Positions 37,146-45,136 of a stretch of DNA of 64,000 nt are shown here, piece by piece. Below the pieces are notes generated by a model. The model ran no database searches. It was not told where the DNA came from and worked only from the letters and a program-made list of their open reading frames with translations. The translations under genes were made by a program, and so were the position numbers. Positions within the stretch are counted from its first letter, which is position 1. The number at the start of each line of letters is the position of its first letter. Source of the DNA: Flavobacterium sp. ENC (GTDB lineage Bacteria; Bacteroidota; Bacteroidia; Flavobacteriales; Flavobacteriaceae). The stretch covers positions 806,001-870,000 of the forward strand of contig NZ_JAJMOY010000002.1 of NCBI RefSeq assembly GCF_020991415.1, read 5' to 3'.

Positions 37146-37262
37146 TCAGATAATTTTTTAATTTGAAAATTAGATAATTCTTAAGACTTTACTAAATAAT
37201 TTAATGGTACATTTAATTCAATTGAATTACAATGTGTTAAGTGTACCAATGTAAAATAAATA

Positions 37263-37739
37263 ATGGAGAAAGAAACGCATAAAAAAATATTATTCAGATA
37301 CTATAGTGATTTATTAGAGGATACCGTTGTAGAAACCATGTGGGCAGAAATTATAGATTTGGAAAAAGGCTATTTTAAATTGGACAATATTCCTTTTTTC
37401 GGGCCTCTGATCGCGACAGGGGATGTTTTCTTTGCCGAATATGATGAGAAGGAAGAAAAACTCACTTACAGGGAAACGATTGAAACGTCAGGAAACTCAA
37501 TTGTACAGGTTATCATCATAGAAAAAGGTTTTGATAAGGAAATTATAAGAGAAAAACTGAAAGAAATCAATTGTGAATCCGAAGGCATGAACGAAACTCT
37601 TTTTGCCGTGGAAGTAACGAAAGAAACTGATTATTCTTTAGTAAAAGCTATATTAGATGAATATACGGAGCTTACAGTAATCGATTATGGAGAACCCTGC
37701 CTTTCCGATAAACACCGGGCAGATTTGCTAAAAAATTAA
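37263..37739 (+). CDS. DUF4265 domain-containing protein
   Basis: A 158-residue soluble alpha-beta protein. Family-specific features are ETMWAEIIDLEKGYFKLDNIPFFGPLIATGDVFFAEYDE and the conserved C-terminal EYTELTVIDYGEPCLSDKH. No catalytic triad is visible. Function unknown. It is followed by a 14-bp tandem repeat and then the binding-protein gene. Confidence 0.8.
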   Translation: MEKETHKKILFRYYSDLLEDTVVETMWAEIIDLEKGYFKLDNIPFFGPLIATGDVFFAEYDEKEEKLTYRETIETSGNSIVQVIIIEKGFDKEIIREKLKEINCESEGMNETLFAVEVTKETDYSLVKAILDEYTELTVIDYGEPCLSDKHRADLLKN

Positions 37740-37742
37740 TCT

Positions 37743-37855
37743 GGAACAACAAACGATCAACAACAAACAACAAACAACAAACTATCAACAACAAACTATC
37801 AACAACAAACTATCAACAACAAACTATCAACAACAAACCATAAACAACAAATTTA
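37743..37855. repeat. 14-bp tandem repeat (AACTATCAACAACA and variants)
   Basis: Four clear copies with AACAAC variants at both ends, about 110 bases, fill the gap before the substrate-binding protein. The array is G-poor on the plus strand and lies in the 5' UTR of that gene, so copy-number change could alter its expression. Confidence 0.85.
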
Positions 37856-37892
37856 CAACAGCATACCAAACTTAACTTAAACTTAAACTATA

Positions 37893-38744
37893 ATGAAAAC
37901 CGTAAAAATTGTAGGTGTTCCTGAGCACTTCAATTTGCCATGGCATCTATGCATTGAAAATGGTGAATTTGAAGCAGAAAATATTGATTTGCAATGGAAA
38001 AATATTCCTGAAGGTACAGGTAAAATGTGTCAGATGCTCCGTGATGGCGAAGCGGATATGGCCGTGATTCTGACAGAAGGAATTGTAAAAGATATTGTAG
38101 CGGGAAATCCGAGTAAAATTGTTCAGATTTATGTGCAGTCCCCTTTGATCTGGGGAATTCATGTTGCAGCAAAATCAGAATTCCAGACCATAAAAGACCT
38201 CGAAAATAAAAAAGTGGCTATTTCCCGATTGGGTTCAGGGTCACAGCTTATGGCTTATGTAAATGCAAATGAACAGGGCTGGGAAGCAGATGATTTACAA
38301 TTTGAAATTATAAATACGCTGGATGGTGCTGTTGAAGCTTTGACAAACGGAACAGCAGATTATTTTATGTGGGAACATTTTATGACAAAACCACTGGTAG
38401 ACAGCGGTATTTTCAGAAGAGTTGGTGACTGCCCTACTCCATGGCCTTCCTTTGTCATTACGGTTCGTGATGAGTTTTTGAAAAAGAACCCGAAGATTGT
38501 AGAGAAAATCCTTGAAATCATCAACAAAACCACACACGATTTTACCCAGATCCCGGATATAGATAAAAGATTATCGGAGCTTTTTCATCAAAAACTCGAA
38601 GATATTCAGGAATGGTTAAAACTCACACAATGGTCCCAGAAACATTTAACTGAAAAAGCCTTTATTAAAATTCAAAATCAATTATTTGATCTGGGAATTA
38701 TTGATAAAAAAAGTACTTTTGTAGAAACGGTAAAAGCACTATAA
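37893..38744 (+). CDS. Substrate-binding-protein-like protein without signal peptide
   Basis: A 283-residue type 2 periplasmic-binding-protein fold (NMT1/THI5-like): VPEHFNLPWHLCIENGEFEAENIDLQWKNIPEGTGKMCQMLRDGEADMAVILTEG. Unlike ABC-transporter binding proteins it has no signal peptide or lipobox and no permease or ATPase gene beside it. That points to a cytoplasmic ligand-binding or biosynthetic role. The next gene follows within 18 bases, so the two form an operon. Ligand unknown. Confidence 0.78.
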   Translation: MKTVKIVGVPEHFNLPWHLCIENGEFEAENIDLQWKNIPEGTGKMCQMLRDGEADMAVILTEGIVKDIVAGNPSKIVQIYVQSPLIWGIHVAAKSEFQTIKDLENKKVAISRLGSGSQLMAYVNANEQGWEADDLQFEIINTLDGAVEALTNGTADYFMWEHFMTKPLVDSGIFRRVGDCPTPWPSFVITVRDEFLKKNPKIVEKILEIINKTTHDFTQIPDIDKRLSELFHQKLEDIQEWLKLTQWSQKHLTEKAFIKIQNQLFDLGIIDKKSTFVETVKAL

Positions 38745-38762
38745 AAACTGCTTTTGATTCTT

Positions 38763-39695
38763 ATGATAAAATTCCCTAAAATCGACTTTCCGCAATTAAA
38801 ATCCAGATTACAGGTGAAATCACCCTGGGACAGGATTATTATTATGCTGTTGAGTCTTTTAATTACGATTCCGATTTTTATTATACTGCATCAAAATCTG
38901 ATCGATTTAAAGTGGCCCTTTAATTTAGATCGCGTATTCATATTTATATTTGTTTTTGTTGCGGTTTTCATGCTCCTCATGCTGTTGCGAACCATTATTA
39001 TCGTTTGCATTGCGATCTATTTACTGGTTTTGTTTTACGGGAGCGTTATAGGCAATTATGGGTTTACCGAAATTTCCGAAGACTACAATTCGATGATTTA
39101 TACCATGTCTGATAATCCTTTTCCACAGGATATCATTGTAGCCAAATTGCTTCCGTTTCCGAATAAATCAAAGATTCTGAGCGCCATAGAATACGAGAAC
39201 CCAAAAGTCCGGAATTTTGCCATTATGGCCACTACAAAGCATTTTAAGGGATTAAAAGGATATTCAGATTACAGAACAACGATTCAGTGTTTTGCGGTCT
39301 TCAAAGAAATAAACAGCCGCTGGAATTATGTAAATGACCCCAAAGAAGGAGATTATATTGCAACGGCCAGTGAATCTTTAGAATATTTTTCCGGAGATTG
39401 TGACGACCACTCTATTTTAATGGCGGCTGCTATTCGTTCTATTGGCGGAACTCCAAGGCTTATTCACACCAAGGGACATATTTATCCTGAAATCTTAATC
39501 GGTTCCCTGATCGACCTGGAGAAAGTCAATTATCTGATCAAGAATGTGCTTTTTGTAAAAGAAAGCTATAAACAGACTTTGCATTATCATATAGACGAAC
39601 GGGGTCAGGTCTGGATGAATCTTGACTATACCGCCAAATACCCAGGCGGACCTTTTATGTATGAAGAGATTTTGGGGGCGCTTACCCTTAATTAA
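38763..39695 (+). CDS. Membrane-anchored transglutaminase-like protease-fold protein
   Basis: With the ATG at 38763 the protein has 310 residues. (A TTG nine bases earlier gives three more residues and is less likely.) Two or three N-terminal membrane segments (26-95) are followed by a transglutaminase-like domain with a complete Cys-His-Asp triad: C203 in SGDCDDHS, H229 in TKGHIYPE, D278 in WMNLDYTA. Such domains act as cysteine proteases or in peptide bond rearrangement. Cotranscribed with the binding-protein gene. Confidence 0.8.
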   Translation: MIKFPKIDFPQLKSRLQVKSPWDRIIIMLLSLLITIPIFIILHQNLIDLKWPFNLDRVFIFIFVFVAVFMLLMLLRTIIIVCIAIYLLVLFYGSVIGNYGFTEISEDYNSMIYTMSDNPFPQDIIVAKLLPFPNKSKILSAIEYENPKVRNFAIMATTKHFKGLKGYSDYRTTIQCFAVFKEINSRWNYVNDPKEGDYIATASESLEYFSGDCDDHSILMAAAIRSIGGTPRLIHTKGHIYPEILIGSLIDLEKVNYLIKNVLFVKESYKQTLHYHIDERGQVWMNLDYTAKYPGGPFMYEEILGALTLN

Positions 39696-39878
39696 TGTCT
39701 TTTTTAAATATGAAGTAAGTCGCTGATTATTTGCTTTTTAACAAAAACAATATAAAGAGCGAAATTTTTCAGGTCAAAACCCTGTAAGGATCTCATTTTC
39801 TCTAAATAACTGACTGTGAGTATTTTGGGTTTATTTTTTTTGTAACTTGTTTCATGTTTAACTTTTAATCAAAAAATT

Positions 39879-40244
39879 ATGAAAAAATCTAGATTATTTA
39901 TCTTTGGGATTACACTGGCAGTCATAGTTCTGTTTTCGTGTAAGGGTCGAAATAAATTGATTAACTCCTGGAAAATTACTACCGTAGAAGCTAAAATGGC
40001 TCTTTCCGATTCTGCTAAAAATGTAATTCTGAAACAAGGAAAATTAACCTTTACAGAAGACGGGCATGTTAACGGGTACTTAGACGGTGATATAACAAAT
40101 GGCACTTACGCCCTGACCAAAGGAGGAAAAAGCCTGGTCATTAAGGACGAAACAGGAACCCCTTATCCCTACGAAAGCACCATCACAAGTGATGAACTGA
40201 TACTGGACAGCAAGGAGATGAAGTTGACGCTCAAGAAAATATAA
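39879..40244 (+). CDS. Small lipocalin-like lipoprotein
   Basis: A 121-residue protein with a lipoprotein signal (SRLFIFGITLAVIVLFSC, Cys at residue 21). The mature beta-rich part (INSWKITTVEAKMALSDSAKN, GKLTFTEDGHVNGYLDGDITNGTYALTKGGKSLVI) has the strand pattern of lipocalin-like small lipoproteins common in this group. Monocistronic with a terminator behind it. Ligand unknown. Confidence 0.72.
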   Translation: MKKSRLFIFGITLAVIVLFSCKGRNKLINSWKITTVEAKMALSDSAKNVILKQGKLTFTEDGHVNGYLDGDITNGTYALTKGGKSLVIKDETGTPYPYESTITSDELILDSKEMKLTLKKI

Positions 40245-40284
40245 TTCCTGTTTTTATGTACTCCATTTGAATAAATACCACACC

Positions 40285-40322
40285 AAAAGAATAAAAACTT
40301 CTTAATTTAAGGAGTTTTTTTT
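40285..40322 (+). terminator. Terminator after the lipocalin-like lipoprotein gene
   Basis: AAAACTTCTTAA / TTAAGGAGTTTTTTTT stem with a short loop and long T-run, 45 bases after the stop codon. Confidence 0.85.
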
Positions 40323-40419
40323 ATGCTTACTCCTTACGGAACACAACACTATAAAATTAGAGGTTTTAAAATTATCCCGGTTTTCCGGTTTGTTTGATTT
40401 TAGTTTTTTACTGCTGACA

Positions 40420-40442
40420 TACCGTTGTCACACGACGCGGTA
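40420..40442. promoter_or_regulatory. Dyad operator next to the DUF1761 promoter
   Basis: TACCG-TT-GTC-ACAC-GAC-G-CGGTA forms a near-perfect 23-base dyad whose last two bases are the TA of the -7 box TAGCTTTG (40441-40448). A protein bound here would cover the promoter. The cognate regulator is unknown; the ArsR of the next operon uses a different site. Confidence 0.55.
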
Positions 40443-40448
40443 GCTTTG
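40441..40448 (+). promoter_or_regulatory. -7 box of the DUF1761-YdeI operon
   Basis: TAGCTTTG, 27 bases before the ATG at 40475. Confidence 0.55.
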
Positions 40449-40474
40449 TGGAATAATCTTTAAAAAATCAATTT

Positions 40475-40888
40475 ATGATGAATCAATTACAAAATTTAAA
40501 CTGGATCAGTGTTTTACTTGCGTTTGTAGCCTATTTTTTGCTTGGGGCCTTTTGGTTTACCGCTTTCTTCAGCGAACCGTATAAAATTTCCTTAGGCCGA
40601 AAAAATGAAATTTTAGAAAATAAACCTATCTTTATTATGGGTCCGGCGGTATGCTCGCTCATTATTACCATAGCAACGGCAGTTCTTATTTACGCACTGC
40701 AGATAGAAACACTAAGCAGTGCCTGGGAGTTTTCTTTGTTTATCGGTATCGGATATTTATTTGCGAACACTGTAAATATCGCGATTAATCCGAATATTCC
40801 GCGGCCAATACTATACGGAATTATAACAGGCACGTATCATTTAATTGGAATTCTGATCGTCAGTATAATTTTAATTTCAATGAAATAA
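40475..40888 (+). CDS. DUF1761 membrane protein
   Basis: A 137-residue protein with four membrane segments and the family motif FLLGAFWFTAFFSEPYKISLGR near the N-terminus. The function of DUF1761 is unknown. Two adjacent ATG codons make the exact start uncertain by one residue. Followed by the YdeI-like gene 24 bases downstream. Confidence 0.85.
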   Translation: MMNQLQNLNWISVLLAFVAYFLLGAFWFTAFFSEPYKISLGRKNEILENKPIFIMGPAVCSLIITIATAVLIYALQIETLSSAWEFSLFIGIGYLFANTVNIAINPNIPRPILYGIITGTYHLIGILIVSIILISMK

Positions 40889-40912
40889 AATATAATTTCA
40901 AAAAAAGAACTA

Positions 40913-41488
40913 ATGGAGGATATAGAAACTTTTTATCCGACAAGCAAACAGGACTGGAGAGAATGGCTAAAAGAAAACCATACGGTGAAACAAGCTATCT
41001 GGCTGGTTTGTTATAAAAAACAGGCAAATGTACCTACAATCAGCTGGAGCGATGCAGTCGATGAAGCACTCTGTTTCGGCTGGATTGACAGCACGCGAAA
41101 ATCTATTGATGCTGATAAATTTATACAATTTTTCACCAGACGGAAACCCAATAGCAACTGGTCAAAAATAAATAAAGAAAAAATTGAACGGCTGGTTAAC
41201 GAAGGCCTTATGTTTCAGGCCGGACTTGAAAGTGTCGAACGCGCCAAACAAAATGGCTCGTGGACGATTTTAGATACTGTAGAGGAATTATTTATACCGG
41301 AAGATCTGGAAACTGCTTTTGAAGCAAATCCGGGTGCGAAAGACTATTTTTTAAGTTTAAGCAAATCGGTCAAAAAAATGATCCTCTACTGGATCGTTTC
41401 TGCCAAACGCCCCGAAACGAGACAAAACCGAATCAATGAAGTGGCTGTACTTGCCGCTCAGAATTTAAAACCAAAACACATTAGCTAA
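40913..41488 (+). CDS. YdeI/OmpD-associated family protein
   Basis: A 191-residue soluble protein. The N-terminal domain carries the family signature SWSDAVDEALCFGWIDSTRKSID and FTRRKPNSNWSKINKEKIERL; the C-terminal part (LETAFEANPGAKDYFLSLSKSVKKMILYWIVSAKRPETRQNRI) is the helical YdeI C-terminal domain. Family members are linked to stress or peptide resistance in other bacteria; that role here is inferred. Cotranscribed with DUF1761. Confidence 0.88.
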   Translation: MEDIETFYPTSKQDWREWLKENHTVKQAIWLVCYKKQANVPTISWSDAVDEALCFGWIDSTRKSIDADKFIQFFTRRKPNSNWSKINKEKIERLVNEGLMFQAGLESVERAKQNGSWTILDTVEELFIPEDLETAFEANPGAKDYFLSLSKSVKKMILYWIVSAKRPETRQNRINEVAVLAAQNLKPKHIS

Positions 41489-41558
41489 GCATACTTCCTG
41501 TAAAATAACAGCAAAGGGCTCTTTTTGAATGTTTTATAGAAAATAATGTTAAATAAAT

Positions 41559-41588
41559 TTGCGCAGTCAAATAACTGCATTATATTTG
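41559..41588 (+). promoter_or_regulatory. Consensus promoter of the ArsR operon
   Basis: TTG at 41559-41561, exactly 19 bases, then TATATTTG at 41581-41588: a full match to the Bacteroidota TTG-N19-TAnnTTTG promoter. The start site would be near 41595. It is bracketed by two operator copies. Confidence 0.85.
41563..41578 (+). promoter_or_regulatory. Operator copy 1 for the ArsR-type repressor
   Basis: GCAGTCAAATAACTGC, an imperfect palindrome of GCAGT / ACTGC arms with 6 bases between. It lies between the -33 and -7 elements. Identical to copy 2, centre to centre 25 bases. Confidence 0.8.
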
Positions 41589-41603
41589 CAGTCAAATAAC
41601 TGC
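41588..41603 (+). promoter_or_regulatory. Operator copy 2 for the ArsR-type repressor
   Basis: The same GCAGTCAAATAACTGC, beginning on the last base of the -7 box and covering the predicted start site, ending 3 bases before the ArsR ATG (41607). Confidence 0.8.
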
Positions 41604-41606
41604 GCA

Positions 41607-41924
41607 ATGGAAATAAGAAGAGATGTTTTTCAGGCAATAGCCGACCCTACCCGCAGAGCCATCTTAAGCTTAGTGGCCCTGCAAGCGATGACACCTGGTG
41701 CAATAGCAGCCAATTTTGATTCTTCAAGGCAAACCATTTCAAAACACATTAAGATTCTCAGTGAATGTGAATTACTGCATCAGGCCCAAAACGGAAGAGA
41801 AATTTATTATCATTTAAATCCGGAAAAAATTAAGGAAATAGACAGTTTTATTGAGCCTTTCCGGAAAATGTGGGACGAACGTTTTAATAAACTGGAAGCA
41901 ATCATGAAAAATTATAAAAAATAA
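41607..41924 (+). CDS. ArsR-family transcription repressor
   Basis: With the ATG at 41607 the protein has 105 residues: [20 protein letters not shown], then a winged helix with [45 protein letters not shown]. That is the SmtB/ArsR type without metal-binding cysteines, as in ArsR regulators that pair with SRPBCC genes. The 41559 TTG is the -33 element, not a start codon. It probably represses its own operon through the two operators. Followed 3 bases later by the SRPBCC gene. Confidence 0.9.
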   Translation: MEIRRDVFQAIADPTRRAILSLVALQAMTPGAIAANFDSSRQTISKHIKILSECELLHQAQNGREIYYHLNPEKIKEIDSFIEPFRKMWDERFNKLEAIMKNYKK

Positions 41925-41927
41925 GAT

Positions 41928-42395
41928 ATGGAAAGAAAGACAAAAATAAATGCTGAAGACAATAAACAGGAACTTATTATTACAAGGGAATTTGATCTTC
42001 CTTTAGAGTTACTTTTCAAAGCGTATACAGCGCCTGAAATTGTAGCGCAGTGGATGGGAACAAAAGTCATAAAGCTGGAAAATAAAAAACATGGCAGCTG
42101 GCAGTTTGAAACCAGTGATGCTAACGGAAATGTGGTATTTGGTGCCAATGGCGTTATTCACGAATTTGTTCCCAACCATAAAATTACACGCACTTTTGAA
42201 ATGGAAAACAGCCCCTTCCCTGCCCAGCTTGAGTTTTTGGAATTTGAAGAATGCACTGCTGAAACCAGTAAACTGACCATGCAAATTGTTTATAAATCTG
42301 TCGCCCTGAGAGATCAAATGCTGAAACTGCCTTTTGCACAAGGTCTGAATATGGCCCACGAAAGATTGCAGGATATTGTAAATAAACTAAAATAA
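41928..42395 (+). CDS. SRPBCC / AHSA1-like ligand-binding protein
   Basis: A 155-residue single START/AHSA1-like domain: ITREFDLPLELLFKAYTAPEIVAQWMGT at the start, then GSWQFETSDANGNVVFGANGVIHEFVPNHKITRTFEME. This fold encloses a hydrophobic ligand pocket. The pairing with an ArsR repressor is a recurrent arrangement in which the SRPBCC protein may bind the inducer. Middle of the ArsR operon. Ligand unknown. Confidence 0.88.
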   Translation: MERKTKINAEDNKQELIITREFDLPLELLFKAYTAPEIVAQWMGTKVIKLENKKHGSWQFETSDANGNVVFGANGVIHEFVPNHKITRTFEMENSPFPAQLEFLEFEECTAETSKLTMQIVYKSVALRDQMLKLPFAQGLNMAHERLQDIVNKLK

Positions 42396-42402
42396 AAACA
42401 AG

Positions 42403-42780
42403 ATGACAAAGAGAAACAAAATGATCTACTGGATTGCCACACTTTGGCTTGCTTTAGGGATGGCATCGACCGGAATTGTACAGTTAATCCCATTGAAAGA
42501 AGAAACAGAAATGATGAGACACCTGGGGTATCCGCTCTATTTTTTAACGATTTTGGGTGTCTGGAAAATTTTAGGGGTAATTGCTATTCTTATTCCTAAA
42601 TTTGCTTTATTGAAAGAATGGACTTACGCTGGCTTTTTCTTTGCCATGTCGGGAGCTGTTTTTTCTCATCTTTTCTCCGGTGATGGAGCAAAAGAACTTT
42701 TTGGTCCGTTATTATTGATTATTCTGACCCTTTTATCCTGGTATTTCAGACCGGCAGACCGAAAAATAATTTCCAGATAA
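42403..42780 (+). CDS. DoxX-family membrane protein
   Basis: A 125-residue protein with four membrane segments and DoxX-like layout: YWIATLWLALGMASTGIVQLI, LGYPLYFLTILGVWKILGVIAILIP and TYAGFFFAMSGAVFSHL. Related DoxX proteins affect redox or membrane stress in other bacteria. Third gene of the ArsR operon. Specific role unknown. Confidence 0.85.
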   Translation: MTKRNKMIYWIATLWLALGMASTGIVQLIPLKEETEMMRHLGYPLYFLTILGVWKILGVIAILIPKFALLKEWTYAGFFFAMSGAVFSHLFSGDGAKELFGPLLLIILTLLSWYFRPADRKIISR

Positions 42781-42799
42781 TTATAAAATTAGAAACAAC

Positions 42800-43363
42800 A
42801 TGAGTACTAAAAATAAGTTGTCAAAAGATCAGCAGGAAGCGTTGCTTACTATATTGCAAAAGCGATTTGAGGGGAATATGCACCGTCATAAAGGCCTTGA
42901 CTGGAACAAAATCCAGACAAAATTAGAAGCCAGTCCTGAAAAACTGGGATCGCTGGACGAAATGGAAAGAACCGAAGGCGAGCCGGACGTTATTGGCTAT
43001 GATAAAGAAACAGACCAATATATTTTTGTCGATTGTGCTCCGGAAAGCCCAAAAGGCCGCAGAAGTATTTGTTACGATCATGAAGCGCTGGAAAAAAGGA
43101 AAGAAAATAAACCCAAAGACAGTGCTGTTAATATGGCCGTAGCCATGGGAATTGAAATACTGACCGAAGAACAATATCGCGAATTACAGCAATTAGAAAA
43201 ATTTGATACCAAAACCTCGAGCTGGATCAAAACACCCGCAGACATCAGAAAATTGGGTGGCGCCCTTTTTTCGGATTTCCGATATAATACCGTTTTTGTG
43301 TATCATAACGGTGCCGATTCTTATTATGCGGCCAGAGGGTTTCGCGGTCTGCTGAAAGTTTAG
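42800..43363 (+). CDS. DUF4256 family protein
   Basis: A 187-residue soluble protein of DUF4256. Characteristic segments are LLTILQKRFEGNMHRHKGLDWNKIQTKLE, MERTEGEPDVIGYDKETDQYIFVDCAPESPKGRRSICYDHEALEKR and the C-terminal FRYNTVFVYHNGADSYYAARGFRGLLKV. Function unknown. Last gene of the ArsR operon, followed by a terminator. Confidence 0.88.
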   Translation: MSTKNKLSKDQQEALLTILQKRFEGNMHRHKGLDWNKIQTKLEASPEKLGSLDEMERTEGEPDVIGYDKETDQYIFVDCAPESPKGRRSICYDHEALEKRKENKPKDSAVNMAVAMGIEILTEEQYRELQQLEKFDTKTSSWIKTPADIRKLGGALFSDFRYNTVFVYHNGADSYYAARGFRGLLKV

Positions 43364-43384
43364 AAATAACAGATACAAACATTA

Positions 43385-43420
43385 TAAAAAACCTCCATTG
43401 AGCAATAATGGAGGTTTTTG
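43385..43420. terminator. Bidirectional terminator
   Basis: AAAAAACCTCCATT / AATGGAGGTTTTT stem with a 7-base loop between the convergent DUF4256 and AraC genes. Confidence 0.88.
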
Positions 43421-43442
43421 GTTTTTAAAATATTTGTGATCA

Positions 43443-44357
43443 TCAATTGAAAGAATTTCTAAACTCCAGAGGTGATACGGCAGCTTTTGTTTTGAATAAT
43501 TTACTAAACGATTGCGGATGTTCAAAACCCAGCTGGTACGCAATTTCTGCTATCGTTAAATTGGTTGTGGACAATAATTCTTTCGCTTTTTCCATAAGTT
43601 TCGCATGAATGTGCTGCTGTGCATTCTGGCCTGTCAGCGCCCGCAGCATATCACTGAGGTAACTCGGAGATAAATTTAAAAGTTCCGATAGCTGCTGCAC
43701 GGTCGGAATTCCGTTGAGGGATGTTTTTTCGTTGTTGAAATAATCATCAAGGATTTCTTCTAATTTTTGCAGCAAATCATTATTCACGCTTTTGCGTGTG
43801 ATAAACTGGCGTTTGTAAAAGCGATTGCTGTAATTCAGTAACAATTCAATTTGAGAGACAATAACATCCTGACTGAAATCGTCTATTCTGCTTTCCAGCT
43901 CGTCTTCAATTATTTTGAAGATCGACATAATGGTCGTTTTCTCCTTATCGGATAAATACAGTGCTTCACTCGCAGCATACGAAAAGAAACCATATTTTTT
44001 GATTTTTTTCGCTAAGGGATACGTCAGTAATAAATCCGGGTGAATCAATACCAAATAACCTGAGGTTCCTTTTTCCGGAGGAGATTCAAATAACTGACCG
44101 GGTGCTGAAAATACCAGGCCGCCTTCGCCAAAATCATAATAATTTTGGCCATAACGGGCTTTGCCGCAGGTATTGTCCTTTAAAGCAATTTTGTAAAAAT
44201 CCAGTATAAATGAATGGCCCAGTTCATTGGGTACAATATTGATCTCTTTCATATCTGTACAACTTATCATGGGGTGCAAAGGCTTTGACAGCCCGAACAC
44301 CCTATGAAAGTCAGATAAAGATTCAAATTTTCGAGGTAAATTCTCTTCCTTTTTCAT
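43443..44357 (-). CDS. AraC-family transcription regulator (copy 1)
   Basis: A 304-residue regulator. The C-terminal about 100 residues form the double HTH domain (GIPTVQQLSELLNLSPSYLSDMLRALTGQNAQQHI and TNLTIAEIAYQLGFEHPQSFSKLFKTKAAVSPLEFRN); the N-terminal domain (30-190) is a cupin-type sensor. The nearly identical length and similar text of the regulator at 47375-48289 mark a paralog pair. It is the last gene of an operon with an SDR and an NmrA-like gene. Probably controls one of the two SDR operons. Confidence 0.9.
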   Translation of the reverse strand: MKKEENLPRKFESLSDFHRVFGLSKPLHPMISCTDMKEINIVPNELGHSFILDFYKIALKDNTCGKARYGQNYYDFGEGGLVFSAPGQLFESPPEKGTSGYLVLIHPDLLLTYPLAKKIKKYGFFSYAASEALYLSDKEKTTIMSIFKIIEDELESRIDDFSQDVIVSQIELLLNYSNRFYKRQFITRKSVNNDLLQKLEEILDDYFNNEKTSLNGIPTVQQLSELLNLSPSYLSDMLRALTGQNAQQHIHAKLMEKAKELLSTTNLTIAEIAYQLGFEHPQSFSKLFKTKAAVSPLEFRNSFN

Positions 44358-44386
44358 CTTGTAAAGTTAAATTAATTCGGCTGAAT

Positions 44387-45124
44387 TTACCACGGACATT
44401 CTCCTGTTTCCGGATTATGTTCTTCACTGATAAATTTCCCTGTCGGACCCTCTTCACCAATCATCGCATATTTCGCAATTCTGGCACCGGCTTCCTGTAC
44501 CGTTCCGGTTCCGCGATGATTGTTAAAATCGGTGGCTACAAAACCCGGACAAACAGCGTTTACTTTGAAGGCCGTGTCTCTTAATTCGTAAGCCAGATTG
44601 ATAGTATACATATTCATGGCAGCTTTAGAAGCGGGATATACGGCCGCTTTGTGTGTATAATATTTCCAGGAAGGATCACTGTGCAGGATGAGTGAACAGC
44701 CACTGGAAGAAACATTTACGATACGGGGCTGTTCTGCTTTTTCTAATAAATCAAAAAAGGCCTGTGTCATTCGCACCACACCATAAACATTTGTTTCAAA
44801 AGTTTCCTTAAACTGGTCTATAGTAGCTTCAAGTGCAGTCTGCGGCATTCCGCCATGAATGCCGGCATTATTGATCAGCGCATCCAAAACGGGCGTCTTT
44901 TTTCCTATTTCAATTCGTGCTGCTTTTACGGATTCGGCGTCGGAAACATTAAGTGCTATGGCTTCGACTTCCGTAAAACCTTCTGTTTTGAGTTGATTTA
45001 CGGCTTCCTCGCCTTTTATCAAATCACGGCTTCCCAGATAAACATAATAGCCGTTTTGTAAAAGCTGGCGGGCGGTTTCAAAGCCAATGCTTTTATTGGC
45101 TCCGGTAATGAGTACTTTTTTCAT
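44387..45124 (-). CDS. SDR oxidoreductase (copy 1)
   Basis: A 245-residue classical short-chain dehydrogenase. NAD(P) motif TGANKSIGFE (6-15), NNAG in LINNAGIHGG, and catalytic Tyr/Lys in VYPASKAAMN (YxxxK). The text matches the SDR at 49362-50099 across most of its length, so they are recent paralogs. Acts on a small carbonyl or alcohol; substrate unknown. Operon with the NmrA-like and AraC genes. Confidence 0.9.
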   Translation of the reverse strand: MKKVLITGANKSIGFETARQLLQNGYYVYLGSRDLIKGEEAVNQLKTEGFTEVEAIALNVSDAESVKAARIEIGKKTPVLDALINNAGIHGGMPQTALEATIDQFKETFETNVYGVVRMTQAFFDLLEKAEQPRIVNVSSSGCSLILHSDPSWKYYTHKAAVYPASKAAMNMYTINLAYELRDTAFKVNAVCPGFVATDFNNHRGTGTVQEAGARIAKYAMIGEEGPTGKFISEEHNPETGECPW

Positions 45125-45136
45125 TTTGTCTGTTAT

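Noticed and set aside
41559..41606. TTG start giving the ArsR protein sixteen extra residues
   Set aside because: The TTG is the -33 promoter element and the stretch holds both operators and the -7 box, so translation must start at the ATG at 41607.
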